A stretch of 64,000 nt of DNA. Origin: Lachnospiraceae bacterium (GTDB lineage: Bacteria > Bacillota > Clostridia > Lachnospirales > Lachnospiraceae). Location of the stretch: contig JAFZLD010000010.1 in NCBI GenBank assembly GCA_017553505.1, forward strand, positions 62,001 to 126,000, in the 5' to 3' direction. Positions 44,100 to 53,441 of the stretch are shown here, in pieces. Position 1 is the first letter of the stretch; the number at the start of each line of letters is the position of its first letter. Under the pieces are notes generated by a model. It had not been told where the DNA came from and did no database searches. It saw only the letters and a list, made by a program, of their open reading frames with translations. The translations under genes and the position numbers were made by a program.

Positions 44100-47000
44100 G
44101 TGTCGTTTTACGTTTCATACAATATTGCCAACATCATATTGTTAGTAGGCGTTTTCAACTTGATTATTGCTCTTTTCAAGCGCCTTGATGCAGAGGATAA
44201 CAGGGATCTCTTTGTCACCACCTGCGGTGTGTTTATCGTAACGGCGGGATGGTATGGCATAGGTTTGTGTACGCAGCTCGACAACGCCATTATCTATCAT
44301 AAGATAATCATGATAGGCAGCCTTTTCTTTCTGGGCGGATACGTTACTTATGTGTGCCGCATCAACGAGATTAAGCACGGCGGCTATCTGATGATTCCCG
44401 GATTTATAACGCTGGGAGGTTTCTTTGCCCATGCCGGAAGGAATATTCCGTACGACCCCTTCCTTGGCAATTTAAGACTTGAATCCGTAAGCGGAGTGTC
44501 CATTCTTGTAGGCGACAGAGGCTATATGTACTGGGCACACATTTTCTATATTATGGCGATAGGCATCTGGGGAGGCGTCTATGCCGCCCGTAACCTTTTA
44601 GATCGGAGAAAACGCGCCGAACGCCGTGTATTGGTCAATTCAATTTTCTTCCTGGTAGCAGGCCTGTTTCAGGTTGCGACCCAGATTATCTACGAGACTC
44701 ACTATTACAGCATGGTGAGTATACTGCCCCTTACATGGGCGACCACATCCACAGTCTATTCCATTCTTTCTTTCAGATACCATATATTCAATTACGATAC
44801 CCTTGCAAGACAGAGTCTTATTAATGACATCGGCGCAGGTTTTGTGGTGCTGTCCGATAATTTTGAAGTGCTCTATTGCAACGATATCGCTTACACCGTT
44901 CTGCCGGAGATGGCTTCGGGAGATTCAGAGTATTTCAGAACAATTACCCGTCGTAAGGAATTCCAGACCGAGATTAACGGTTCCACCTACAAGGTTACTG
45001 CGGACCGAATTCTGAGTGAGGGCAAGATTCAGGGTTATACCATTCTGATAGTCGATATTTCCGATATCGCATTACTGCAAAAGCAAGCGGAAGCCAACGA
45101 GAAGACCAGACAGAACCTTCTTACCAATATTTCTCACGAAATCAGAACACCTTTGAACGCTATTATCGGTGCTTCGGAGCTTATCAACTCCGAGGATATT
45201 TCGCGTGAAGATTTCAAGCAGTATGCCGAGAACATCCGCGTGTCCACCATTAACCTCGACGATATTCTCAATAACATTCTTACGGCTTCTTCTTCATACG
45301 AGAAAGTACAGTCTTCGGACATGGCTCCTTACAGCGTATTTACGCTTGTCGACAATATTGTCGGTATGTGTAACGACCGAGTGGACCGTAACAATGTTAA
45401 GCTTTCGGTTTCTTTTGCCGAGGATATACCGATTAACGCTATCGGCGATGACAGGCGCATCAGACAGGTGCTCCTTAATATACTGACAGGTGCGATTCGC
45501 TACACGGATGACGGCTTCGTAAGTCTGAGGGTATCCGGCGAATATTTGAAGGACGGAAGATTTAAGTATATCTACACCGTTCAGGATACGGGTAAGAGCG
45601 TATTCAATTCTTCCGAAGATTTTGACAGAATCGTGTCGGAGGGAGATGTCCTCGGTATCGATTACAACACCGGTTACGGCATCAGCTTAACCGTTGCCAA
45701 GAAAATTGCGGCAGCCCTCGACGGCGATGTATCCATGTACAGCCTTCGCGGCAAAGGAAACGTTTACTCCGTCACCATTCCTTCGCTTCTTCTTGATAAG
45801 AAGACTCTTGAAAACTTTGATTTCGCCAAGAAGCTTTCGATTACTTTCCTTGGTGAGAGCGATTACGATTTGGACGAGATTAAGCATTCGTGCTTTGAAA
45901 TGGGCATTCCTTACGATGAAGTGGAAGGCCTGTCCAAGCTTCGTAAGATTACCGATGATGCAAGATTCTATCGCGTACTGATTTATGATTACGACAAGTA
46001 TGCAAGGCGCGTTGCGGCGTCGGAGAGAGCCGACTCGTATGTTAAGGTCGGCATTATATCGGGAAGAAAGCTTCCCAAGCAGATTGACGACAGCATCCTT
46101 GTAAGAGCCCCCTTAAGTGCACTTACCATTCAGAGAATCCTGGCCGAGCAGGAGATGCGTATCGAGAATGAAAAGGCCAGCGACAACCTCTTTGCGGCAC
46201 CGTCCGCCAAGATTCTGGTGGTGGATGATAACACCCTGAACCTGTCGGTTGCCCGCAACATGCTCGAGCGATTCAATGTATCCGTAGATACCGCCAAGAG
46301 CGGGTATGAGTGTCTTGATCTCATAGGTGCGGGACATTCGTATGATCTTATTTTCATGGATTACATGATGGAGGGTATGGACGGCGTCGAGACCACCAAG
46401 AAGATTCGTACGACGGACGGACCAATGTCCAAAGTTCCGATAGTCGCTTACACCGCCAACTCCGTCGAAGGCGCCATGGAGAAGTATCTGGCGGCAGGCA
46501 TGAACGGTTGCGTATTTAAGCCTGCCAACATGTATTCTTTTGCTGATGCGCTTAAGAAATACCTGCCCAAGGAGCTTCTGGTATTCGAGAAGAAAAAGAA
46601 ACGTTCCGAAGTCTTAAAGACCAAGAACGAGTTCCCCGACATAGAAGGCATTAACAAAGATTCGGCGATTAAGTACTCGGGTGGCAACCTCGAGATGTTT
46701 GAGGACATGATAGCCACCTTCGCACTGGAAATTCCGGACAAAGAAAAAACAATCAGAAAATATGTCAACGAAGGCAACTTCAAGAACCTGACCGTTATGG
46801 TACACGGTATCAAGGGTCTTGCGCGCACCATGGGTATGGATGAACTTTCTGCCCGCATGGCCGATATGGAGAAAGCTTCGGCGGCTGAGGATGAAGCATA
46901 CATCAAGAAGAATCTGCCGGACCTTCTGTCACAATACAGGCATTACGGAATCGTTCTTTCGCCGTATGCGGAGAAGAAGTTGAGCCGCAGGAAGCCCGTT

Positions 47001-47228
47001 TCCGAGGGAGCAGGGCTTAAGGGCATCCTTCAGCGTATGCTTGAGTGCCTTGACGAATTCGAGATGGATGAGACTGAAAAGTTATTTGACGAAATCCATC
47101 GTGAGGACTATGATGACAAACGTGCTCCGCTTTTCGATGCGCTTAAGGACTCCATAGAGAGAGGCGATTACTACGCATCCAAGGAGCAGGTTGAGAAGCT
47201 TTTAGCTACATACGGAGAAGAAGATTAG
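44100..47228 (+). CDS. Hybrid histidine kinase with receiver and Hpt domains
   Basis: A 1042-residue sensor. About seven hydrophobic helices in the first 235 residues form a 7TM-type sensing region; a PAS-like segment follows; the phospho-accepting histidine is His346 in [11 protein letters not shown]. The ATPase domain has [12 protein letters not shown], where the usual second N-box asparagine is Gly, and DTGKS instead of DxGxG, so nucleotide binding may be altered. The receiver aspartate is Asp754 (IFMDYMM) and the Hpt histidine His902 (MVHGIKG). Starts at a GTG. No separate output regulator lies nearby, so the phosphate acceptor must be elsewhere. Confidence 0.9.
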   Translation: MSFYVSYNIANIILLVGVFNLIIALFKRLDAEDNRDLFVTTCGVFIVTAGWYGIGLCTQLDNAIIYHKIIMIGSLFFLGGYVTYVCRINEIKHGGYLMIPGFITLGGFFAHAGRNIPYDPFLGNLRLESVSGVSILVGDRGYMYWAHIFYIMAIGIWGGVYAARNLLDRRKRAERRVLVNSIFFLVAGLFQVATQIIYETHYYSMVSILPLTWATTSTVYSILSFRYHIFNYDTLARQSLINDIGAGFVVLSDNFEVLYCNDIAYTVLPEMASGDSEYFRTITRRKEFQTEINGSTYKVTADRILSEGKIQGYTILIVDISDIALLQKQAEANEKTRQNLLTNISHEIRTPLNAIIGASELINSEDISREDFKQYAENIRVSTINLDDILNNILTASSSYEKVQSSDMAPYSVFTLVDNIVGMCNDRVDRNNVKLSVSFAEDIPINAIGDDRRIRQVLLNILTGAIRYTDDGFVSLRVSGEYLKDGRFKYIYTVQDTGKSVFNSSEDFDRIVSEGDVLGIDYNTGYGISLTVAKKIAAALDGDVSMYSLRGKGNVYSVTIPSLLLDKKTLENFDFAKKLSITFLGESDYDLDEIKHSCFEMGIPYDEVEGLSKLRKITDDARFYRVLIYDYDKYARRVAASERADSYVKVGIISGRKLPKQIDDSILVRAPLSALTIQRILAEQEMRIENEKASDNLFAAPSAKILVVDDNTLNLSVARNMLERFNVSVDTAKSGYECLDLIGAGHSYDLIFMDYMMEGMDGVETTKKIRTTDGPMSKVPIVAYTANSVEGAMEKYLAAGMNGCVFKPANMYSFADALKKYLPKELLVFEKKKKRSEVLKTKNEFPDIEGINKDSAIKYSGGNLEMFEDMIATFALEIPDKEKTIRKYVNEGNFKNLTVMVHGIKGLARTMGMDELSARMADMEKASAAEDEAYIKKNLPDLLSQYRHYGIVLSPYAEKKLSRRKPVSEGAGLKGILQRMLECLDEFEMDETEKLFDEIHREDYDDKRAPLFDALKDSIERGDYYASKEQVEKLLATYGEED

Positions 47229-47248
47229 GATATACGGAGGAGTCAGAC

Positions 47249-47830
47249 ATGAACTGTTTGGAAGAAAGAATTCTCAAAGACGGAGTGGTCAAAGAAGGAA
47301 ACGTGCTTAAGGTAGACAGCTTCCTTAACCACTGCATGGATGTTAAGCTTTTTGATGAGATGGGCGCCGAGTACGCGAAGAGATTTGCCGACAAGAATAT
47401 CAATAAGATTCTTACAATCGAAGCATCGGGCATCGGTATTGCCAGCATCGTAGCCCGTCATTTCGGTGACGTGCCGGTTGTATTTGCCAAGAAGTCTCAG
47501 TCCATTAACCTTGACGGCGAGATGCTTACCGCTGAGGTTGAGTCATTTACACATAAGAATATCAATCACGTAATTGTGTCCAAGCGTTTTCTTGGACCGG
47601 AAGATCATGTGCTTATTATCGACGATTTCCTTGCCAACGGATGTGCGCTTCAGGGACTTATCCAGATTTGTTCTCAGGCGGGCGCTACTGTTGAAGGTAT
47701 CGGTATTGCGATTGAGAAGGGCTTCCAGCACGGCGGTCAGATGATCAGAAACCTCGGCTACCAGCTTGAGTCTCTTGCGATTGTGGAGAGCATGGATGCC
47801 ACTACGGGTAAGATTACTTTCCGTGAGTAG
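47249..47830 (+). CDS. xpt: Xanthine phosphoribosyltransferase
   Basis: A 193-residue enzyme converting xanthine and PRPP to XMP. The N-terminal [22 protein letters not shown], and the PRPP-binding [14 protein letters not shown] are typical of Xpt. GGAGGAG lies before the ATG. It precedes, but is not downstream of, the guanine riboswitch at 47975, which controls a nucleoside importer; the two are linked by purine salvage. Confidence 0.95.
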   Translation: MNCLEERILKDGVVKEGNVLKVDSFLNHCMDVKLFDEMGAEYAKRFADKNINKILTIEASGIGIASIVARHFGDVPVVFAKKSQSINLDGEMLTAEVESFTHKNINHVIVSKRFLGPEDHVLIIDDFLANGCALQGLIQICSQAGATVEGIGIAIEKGFQHGGQMIRNLGYQLESLAIVESMDATTGKITFRE

Positions 47831-47926
47831 GCGTAGGTAGACATAATAAAACAATATTGTTGATTTATAACACAAAGTTAACAAAACGCTTTATTAAAAA
47901 ATATTTAAAATTATCAATTTACTACA

Positions 47927-47955
47927 TTGAATTTTGAATTTGTAATTCCTATAAT
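47927..47955 (+). promoter_or_regulatory. Promoter of the riboswitch-controlled importer operon
   Basis: TTGAAT and a perfect TATAAT are separated by exactly 17 bases, starting transcription about 15 bases before the aptamer. Confidence 0.75.
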
Positions 47956-47974
47956 AGGAACGTAAAGATAATTA

Positions 47975-48137
47975 ATTTCGATATATATCAAAAGATATGG
48001 TTTTGAAGTTTCTACCCGGATACCGTAAATAACCGGACTATCGAGATATCATAAGGCAGCATTGGGAAGAAGATTAGGGATCTGTCATATGTATTTCGTA
48101 AGCGGTTTAGGAAATTTCATCCTAGGTCGCTTTTTTT
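47975..48137 (+). ncRNA. Guanine-class purine riboswitch with terminator
   Basis: The aptamer has the conserved core: GATATGG, AAGTTTCTACC, CCGTAAAT and GGACTAT, closed by a P1 helix in which TTTCGATA pairs with TATCGAGA. The discriminating base before TAT is C (GACTAT, as in xpt-type guanine switches; adenine switches have T). A terminator follows: GCGGTTTAGGA (48102-48112) pairs with TCCTAGGTCGC (48120-48130), then T7. Guanine binding should terminate transcription of the nucleoside importer. Confidence 0.95.
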
Positions 48138-48205
48138 ATTTCTTTTAGAGCTATATTGAGTTAATTAAGTCACAATAACACATTCACAGAAGAGGAGAAT
48201 GAGAA

Positions 48206-49459
48206 ATGAAAAGATTTGCAGCACTTTTGTTATCTTTACTTATGGTTGTTTCTCTTTGCGCTTGCGGTGAGACCAAGACCGAGACTTCTCAGTCTGCAGA
48301 GGTTAAGACCGAAGCATCCAACACCGAAGAGACCAAGACCGAAGTTACAGAGCCCGTGAAGATTAAGGCAGGATTTATCTTCCTTCACGATGAGAACTCT
48401 ACTTACGACAAGAACTTTATCGATGCAGCCAAGGAAGCTTGCGACAAGCTTGGCATCGAATACGTTATGAAGACCAACATTCCCGAAGGTCAGGAATGCT
48501 ACGAAGCAGCAGCTGAACTTGCAGACGAAGGATGCGGCATCGTATTTGCAGATTCTTTCGGTCATGAAGATTTCATGATTCAGGCAGCCAAGGAATACAA
48601 GGACGTTCAGTTCTGCCACGCTACAGGTACTAAGGCTCACACAGAAGGCCTTGACAACTACCACAACGCTTTCGCTTCTATCTACGAAGGTCGTTACCTT
48701 GCAGGTATCGCAGCAGGTATGAAGCTTAACGAAATGATTGAAAACGGCAAGATTACCGCTGAGCAGGCTAAGATCGGTTACATCGGCGCTTACACATACG
48801 CTGAAGTTATTTCCGGTTATACTTCTTTCTTCCTCGGCGCTCGTTCCGTTTGCCCTTCCGCTACAATGGAAGTTACCTTCACCGGTTCATGGTATGATGA
48901 GACCGCTGAGAAGGAAGGCGCTAACACCCTTATCGCTGACAACTGTGTACTTATTTCACAGCATGCAGACTCCATGGGTGCTCCTACCGCATGTGAGACC
49001 GCAGGCGTTCCCAACGTTTCTTACAACGGTTCTACCGCAAGCGTAGCTCCGAACACATTCATCGTATCTTCCAGAATCAACTGGGCTCCTTACTTTGAAT
49101 ATGCAATCACCAAGGCAGCAGCAGGCGAGACTTTCGAAGCTGACTGGACCGGCACAATCGCTACCGAATCCGTTCTTCTTACCGAGCTTGGCGGCGCAGC
49201 AGCTCCCGGAACTCAGGAAGCTATCGACGCAGCTAAGGCTAAGCTTATCGACGGCAGCCTTAAGGTATTCGATACCGCTACATTTACTGTAGACGGCGCA
49301 GCAGTTACATCTTACATGGCAGACGTTGATACCGACGCAGCATACGAAGGCGATCACGAAGTTATCGTTGACGGAGCATTCGAAGAATCCACATTCCGTT
49401 CAGCTCCTTACTTTAACTTAAATATCGACGGCATCACCCTTCTTAACAGCGCATTCTAA
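48206..49459 (+). CDS. BMP-family nucleoside-binding lipoprotein
   Basis: A 417-residue lipoprotein (lipobox near LCACG), Thr/Glu-rich linker, then a BMP/PnrA-type domain: KAGFIFLHDENSTYDKNF, ADSFGHEDF, IYEGRYLAGIAAGM, KIGYIGAYTYAEV. Such proteins bind purine nucleosides outside the cell for an ABC importer; the permease and ATPase genes follow. Control by a guanine riboswitch supports purine substrates. A terminator-like hairpin lies between it and the ATPase gene, which would make this binding protein more abundant than the membrane parts. Confidence 0.93.
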   Translation: MKRFAALLLSLLMVVSLCACGETKTETSQSAEVKTEASNTEETKTEVTEPVKIKAGFIFLHDENSTYDKNFIDAAKEACDKLGIEYVMKTNIPEGQECYEAAAELADEGCGIVFADSFGHEDFMIQAAKEYKDVQFCHATGTKAHTEGLDNYHNAFASIYEGRYLAGIAAGMKLNEMIENGKITAEQAKIGYIGAYTYAEVISGYTSFFLGARSVCPSATMEVTFTGSWYDETAEKEGANTLIADNCVLISQHADSMGAPTACETAGVPNVSYNGSTASVAPNTFIVSSRINWAPYFEYAITKAAAGETFEADWTGTIATESVLLTELGGAAAPGTQEAIDAAKAKLIDGSLKVFDTATFTVDGAAVTSYMADVDTDAAYEGDHEVIVDGAFEESTFRSAPYFNLNIDGITLLNSAF

Positions 49460-49503
49460 TTTGGCGTAACTACTTGAAGAGTGACATAGATTTTTGATAA
49501 AAT

Positions 49504-49545
49504 TCAAAGGGTGGCACACCTGCCGCCCTTTGTCTTTTATTTTAT
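49504..49545 (+). terminator. Partial terminator inside the importer operon
   Basis: CAAAGGGTGGCA pairs with TGCCGCCCTTTG, followed by TCTTTTATTTTATTT. Because no new promoter is evident before the ATPase gene, it likely lowers rather than ends transcription. Confidence 0.75.
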
Positions 49546-49573
49546 TTCAATAAAAAGCAATTGAAATAAAAAT

Positions 49574-49657
49574 GCTCCGCAGGATCACACTCGTGCGCGC
49601 GGAAATTTGTTGCTAAGGCAACCGCACGAGGCGCATGGAATTTCGCAAGCGAAATCC
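49574..49657 (+). other. Structured intergenic element (nested stems)
   Basis: CTCGTGCG (49590-49597) pairs with CGCACGAG (49623-49630), enclosing GTTGC-TAAG-GCAAC (49609-49622). A second stem, GGAATTTCGC pairing with GCGAAATCC, follows at 49637-49657. GC-rich compared with its flanks and with no T-run, so it looks like an mRNA stability element or a dispersed repeat rather than a terminator. It ends 10 bases before the ribosome binding site of the ATPase gene. Confidence 0.6.
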
Positions 49658-49680
49658 AATTTTAATAGAGGAGTACGGAT

Positions 49681-51213
49681 TTGGATAAGAAACAAGCGGC
49701 AGTGTCGCTAAGAAACGTAACCAAGACCTTCGGTTCGGTTACAGCCAATTCGAAGGTAAATCTTGATATCTACAAGGGCGAAATCTTAGCCCTTTTGGGA
49801 GAGAACGGAAGTGGTAAGACCACTTTGATGAATATGCTCTCCGGTATTTATTTTCCCGATGAAGGACAGATTTTTATCAATGGCAAGGAAGAGGTAATAC
49901 GCTCCCCTCGTGATGCGTATTCACTCGGAATCGGTATGGTTCACCAGCATTTTAAGCTTGTGGATGTACTTACTGCGGCTGAGAATATTATTCTCGGTAT
50001 GGAAGGTAAGCTTAATCTTAAGGCTGCCATTGCCAAGATAGCTGATATTTGCGACCGTTACGGTTTTGAGGTAGACCCCAATCGTAAGATTTACGATATG
50101 TCGGTATCCGAGAAGCAGACGGTTGAAATCGTTAAGGTATTGTACCGTGGCGCCGACATCTTAATACTTGATGAGCCCACAGCGGTACTCACACCTCAGG
50201 AGACTGAGAAACTCTTTAACGTACTCAGAAACATGCGTGATGACGGCAAGGCTATCGTCATCATTACCCACAAGATGCACGAGGTAGAGAGCCTCTCCGA
50301 CAGAGTGGCAGTTCTTCGTCGCGGCGAGTACGTGGGTGACATGATTACAGCGGACACAACGGCTCAGGAGATGACCGACATGATGGTAGGCCACTCCGTG
50401 ACCCTTAATATAGAGAGACCCGATCCCGTCAATCCCAAGCCTCGTATAGAGGTTAAGAACTTAACCGTTCGTAACGAAGACGGAATTATTAAGCTTGACG
50501 ATGTTTCTTTTACCGCCAACAGCGGAGAGATTTTAGGTATCGCGGGTATTTCGGGTTGCGGTCAGAAAGAACTTCTTGAAGCTATCGCGGGTCTTCAGCC
50601 TGCGGAGGCGGGAAGTATCAGTTACATCGATGATAACGGTGAGCACGACGAATTGCTCGGCAAGGATCCCCTTAAGATAGCTGCCATGGGCGTTACGCTT
50701 TCTTTTGTCCCCGAGGACAGACTCGGTATGGGACTTGTGGGTAACATGGACTTGACCGACAATATGATGCTTCGTTCCTTCAGACGAGGCAAGACCGTAT
50801 TCACCGACAGAAAGGCGCCCAAGCACCTTGCGGAAGACGTTGTCAGAGACCTTGAGGTCGTAACTCCCGGCGTCACCACTCCCGTAAGAAGACTTTCCGG
50901 CGGTAACGTTCAGAAGGTACTCGTAGGACGTGAGATTGCTTCCGCACCTACCGTATTGCTTACTGCTTACGCGGTGCGCGGCCTCGACATCAACTCATCC
51001 TACACAATTTACGACTTAATTAACCAGCAAAAGAAAGCGGGCGTGGCCGTTGTGTTCGTCGGCGAAGATTTGGATGTTTTGCTGGAGATTTCCGATAAGA
51101 TTCTGGTTCTGTGCGGCGGTAAGGTAAGCGGTATCGTAGACGGACGCACCACTGACAAGAACACTGTCGGCATGATGATGACAAGAGTAGGAGGTGGCAA
51201 GTTAAGTGACTAA
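49681..51213 (+). CDS. Nucleoside ABC importer ATPase (two fused ATPase domains)
   Basis: A 510-residue protein of the sugar/nucleoside CUT2-like class. First half: Walker A GENGSGKTT, signature MSVSEKQ, Walker B LILDEPTAVLTPQE. Second half: degenerate Walker A region GISGCGQKE, FVPEDRLGMGLV, signature LSGGNVQKV and LLTAYAVRGLDI, where the second Walker B is altered as usual in this class. Starts at a TTG after GAGGAG. It drives the two permeases that follow. Confidence 0.95.
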   Translation: MDKKQAAVSLRNVTKTFGSVTANSKVNLDIYKGEILALLGENGSGKTTLMNMLSGIYFPDEGQIFINGKEEVIRSPRDAYSLGIGMVHQHFKLVDVLTAAENIILGMEGKLNLKAAIAKIADICDRYGFEVDPNRKIYDMSVSEKQTVEIVKVLYRGADILILDEPTAVLTPQETEKLFNVLRNMRDDGKAIVIITHKMHEVESLSDRVAVLRRGEYVGDMITADTTAQEMTDMMVGHSVTLNIERPDPVNPKPRIEVKNLTVRNEDGIIKLDDVSFTANSGEILGIAGISGCGQKELLEAIAGLQPAEAGSISYIDDNGEHDELLGKDPLKIAAMGVTLSFVPEDRLGMGLVGNMDLTDNMMLRSFRRGKTVFTDRKAPKHLAEDVVRDLEVVTPGVTTPVRRLSGGNVQKVLVGREIASAPTVLLTAYAVRGLDINSSYTIYDLINQQKKAGVAVVFVGEDLDVLLEISDKILVLCGGKVSGIVDGRTTDKNTVGMMMTRVGGGKLSD

Positions 51214-52315
51214 TCAGGACAAGGTCAAAGAACCTCTTTTTCACATAGTTAAGCGCGACGCCATCCCTGCGGGCAAGGCTTGGGGCATCCGTGTCCTTGC
51301 GATTTTGGCGGCGCTTGTGGTATGCGCGATTGTAACGACCGTGCTTACCAAGGACAATCCGTTGTCGGTTTACGCTACGATTTTTAAAGGAGCTTTCGGC
51401 TCCGCCAGAAAGACTTGGGTTACATTCCAGGATCTTTCAATTTTGCTTATTATTTCACTTGCGCTCACACCTGCGTTTAAGATGAAGTTTTGGAACATCG
51501 GCGGTGAGGGTCAGGTGCTTATTGGCGGTCTTGCGGCTGCGGCATGTATGATTCAGCTTGCGGGCAAGATGAACAATGTGATGATTATCATCTGCATGAT
51601 TGTTACATCTATCGCGGCAGGCGCTTTCTGGGGATTTGTTCCGGCATTCTTTAAGGCTAAATGGAACACCAACGAGACGCTTGCAACCCTTATGATGAAC
51701 TATATTGCGACTCAGCTGGTTGCTTTTTACACCGTAAGATGGGAAGTTCCCAAGGGCTCGGGTAAGATCGGTATCATTAACCAGAACACAGAGCTTGGCT
51801 GGCTTCCTCAGATCGGTAACAAATATTTACTCAGCATCCTTGTAGCGGTTATTGTTACAACAGGTATGTACATTTACCTTAACTACAGCAAGCACGGTTA
51901 TGAAATTGCTGTTGTAGGTGAGAGCGAGAATACCGCAAGATATGTCGGCATGAAGGTTAAGAAGGTTATAATCCGTACCATGCTTTTGTCCGGCGGATTG
52001 TGCGGTCTTGCGGGACTTATGCTTGTGGGCGGTATTAACCATACCGTTACGACTACCATTGCGGGCGGACAGGGATTCACCGCTGTTATGGTGTCATGGC
52101 TTGCTAAGTTCAATCCTTTGACCATGGTATTTACGAGCTTTCTTATAGTATTCCTTGGACGCGGTGCCGGAGAGATTTCCACAAGATTCGGACTGAATCA
52201 TTCTTTCTCCGATATCCTTACAGGTATTATTCTCTTCTTCATCATTGGATGCGAATTTTTTATTTACTATAAGATTAACTTTAGAAAATCAAATAAGAAG
52301 GAGGAAGAGAAATGA
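51206..52315 (+). CDS. Nucleoside ABC importer permease 1
   Basis: A 369-residue polytopic permease of the BPD_transp_2 family (YufP/NupP type), with about ten helices, WNIGGEGQVLIGGLAAA and YEIAVVGESENTARYVGMKV, the conserved coupling loop. Starts at a GTG inside the ATPase gene with AGGAGGTGG upstream, and overlaps permease 2 by 4 bases. Confidence 0.94.
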   Translation: MTNQDKVKEPLFHIVKRDAIPAGKAWGIRVLAILAALVVCAIVTTVLTKDNPLSVYATIFKGAFGSARKTWVTFQDLSILLIISLALTPAFKMKFWNIGGEGQVLIGGLAAAACMIQLAGKMNNVMIIICMIVTSIAAGAFWGFVPAFFKAKWNTNETLATLMMNYIATQLVAFYTVRWEVPKGSGKIGIINQNTELGWLPQIGNKYLLSILVAVIVTTGMYIYLNYSKHGYEIAVVGESENTARYVGMKVKKVIIRTMLLSGGLCGLAGLMLVGGINHTVTTTIAGGQGFTAVMVSWLAKFNPLTMVFTSFLIVFLGRGAGEISTRFGLNHSFSDILTGIILFFIIGCEFFIYYKINFRKSNKKEEEK

Positions 52316-53307
52316 TTGATTTGGTAGCATTTATCCCTCGTGCGGTTGGCCAGGGTATTCCTCTTTTATACGGCAGTACAGGTGAGATTATTACTCAGAA
52401 ATCCGGTAACCTTAACCTCGGTATTCCCGGTGTTATGTACGTAGGTGCAATCAGCGGCGTTATCGGTTCTTTCTTTTACGAGCAGGCAATAAGAAACGGC
52501 GCGACGGAGAACGGATTCCTGATGATTGCGATTCCGCTTTTGTGCTCACTTGTGGGCTCACTTTTGATGGGTCTTTTGTACAGCTTCTTAACGATTACGC
52601 TGAGAGCCAATCAGAATGTTACGGGTCTTGCGATGACCACGTTCGGTGTCGGATTCGGTAACTTCTTTGGCGGTTCGCTTATTAAGCTTTCGGGTCTTGA
52701 TGTGCCTTCGATTGCACTTACCAAGACCAGCACTTACTTCAGTAAGACTATCGTGTCGGGTGATGCGGGATGGTTTGGCAAGATTTTCCTGTCATACGGT
52801 TTCCTTGCTTACCTTGCAATTATAATTGCGCTTGTGGCTTCTTTTGTCCTTAAGCGTACACGTGTGGGTCTTCACCTTCGTGCGGTCGGTGAGAGCCCTA
52901 CGACAGCAGATGCTGCAGGTATCAGCGTTACCAAGTACAAGTACGTGGCTACTTGTCTCGGCTGCATGATTGCGGGTCTCGGCGGACTTTACTACATCAT
53001 GGACTACGCATGCGGCGTATGGAGTAACGACGGATTCGGTGACAGAGGATGGCTTGCTATCGCTCTTGTAATCTTCACCATCTGGCGCCCCAACATGAGC
53101 GTGCTTGCGTCTATTCTGTTTGGTGGTTTGTATATCCTTTACCTCTACATTCCAACCGGCATGGATCACATGGAGTACAAGGAAATCTACAAGATGATTC
53201 CTTACATCGTTACTCTTGTAGTGCTCGTTATTACCAGTATGCGCAACAAGCGTGAGAATCAGCCACCGGCATCGTTGGGACTGTCGTACTTCAGAGAAGA
53301 GCGATAA
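52312..53307 (+). CDS. Nucleoside ABC importer permease 2
   Basis: A 331-residue second permease (YufQ/NupQ type) with TGEIITQKSGNLNLGIPGVM near the start and LHLRAVGESPTTADAAGISV, the coupling loop. The ATGA overlap with permease 1 and AAGGAGG upstream indicate tight coupling. Last gene of the importer operon; a terminator follows. Confidence 0.94.
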   Translation: MIDLVAFIPRAVGQGIPLLYGSTGEIITQKSGNLNLGIPGVMYVGAISGVIGSFFYEQAIRNGATENGFLMIAIPLLCSLVGSLLMGLLYSFLTITLRANQNVTGLAMTTFGVGFGNFFGGSLIKLSGLDVPSIALTKTSTYFSKTIVSGDAGWFGKIFLSYGFLAYLAIIIALVASFVLKRTRVGLHLRAVGESPTTADAAGISVTKYKYVATCLGCMIAGLGGLYYIMDYACGVWSNDGFGDRGWLAIALVIFTIWRPNMSVLASILFGGLYILYLYIPTGMDHMEYKEIYKMIPYIVTLVVLVITSMRNKRENQPPASLGLSYFREER

Positions 53308-53325
53308 TTTAATATAGGTTTCGCG

Positions 53326-53360
53326 GAGCCTTGTACCGGTGCGGTGCAGGGCTCTTTATA
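53326..53360 (+). terminator. Importer operon terminator
   Basis: GAGCCTTGTACC pairs, with wobbles, to GGTGCAGGGCTC around GGTGC, followed by TTTATATAAATTT. Confidence 0.8.
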
Positions 53361-53441
53361 TAAATTTAAGATTGCATGCAATGATTTTTTGTTGTCGTTG
53401 GTGGTATCTTATTGTAGAATAAAGTGCATGAGGAGACAGTT

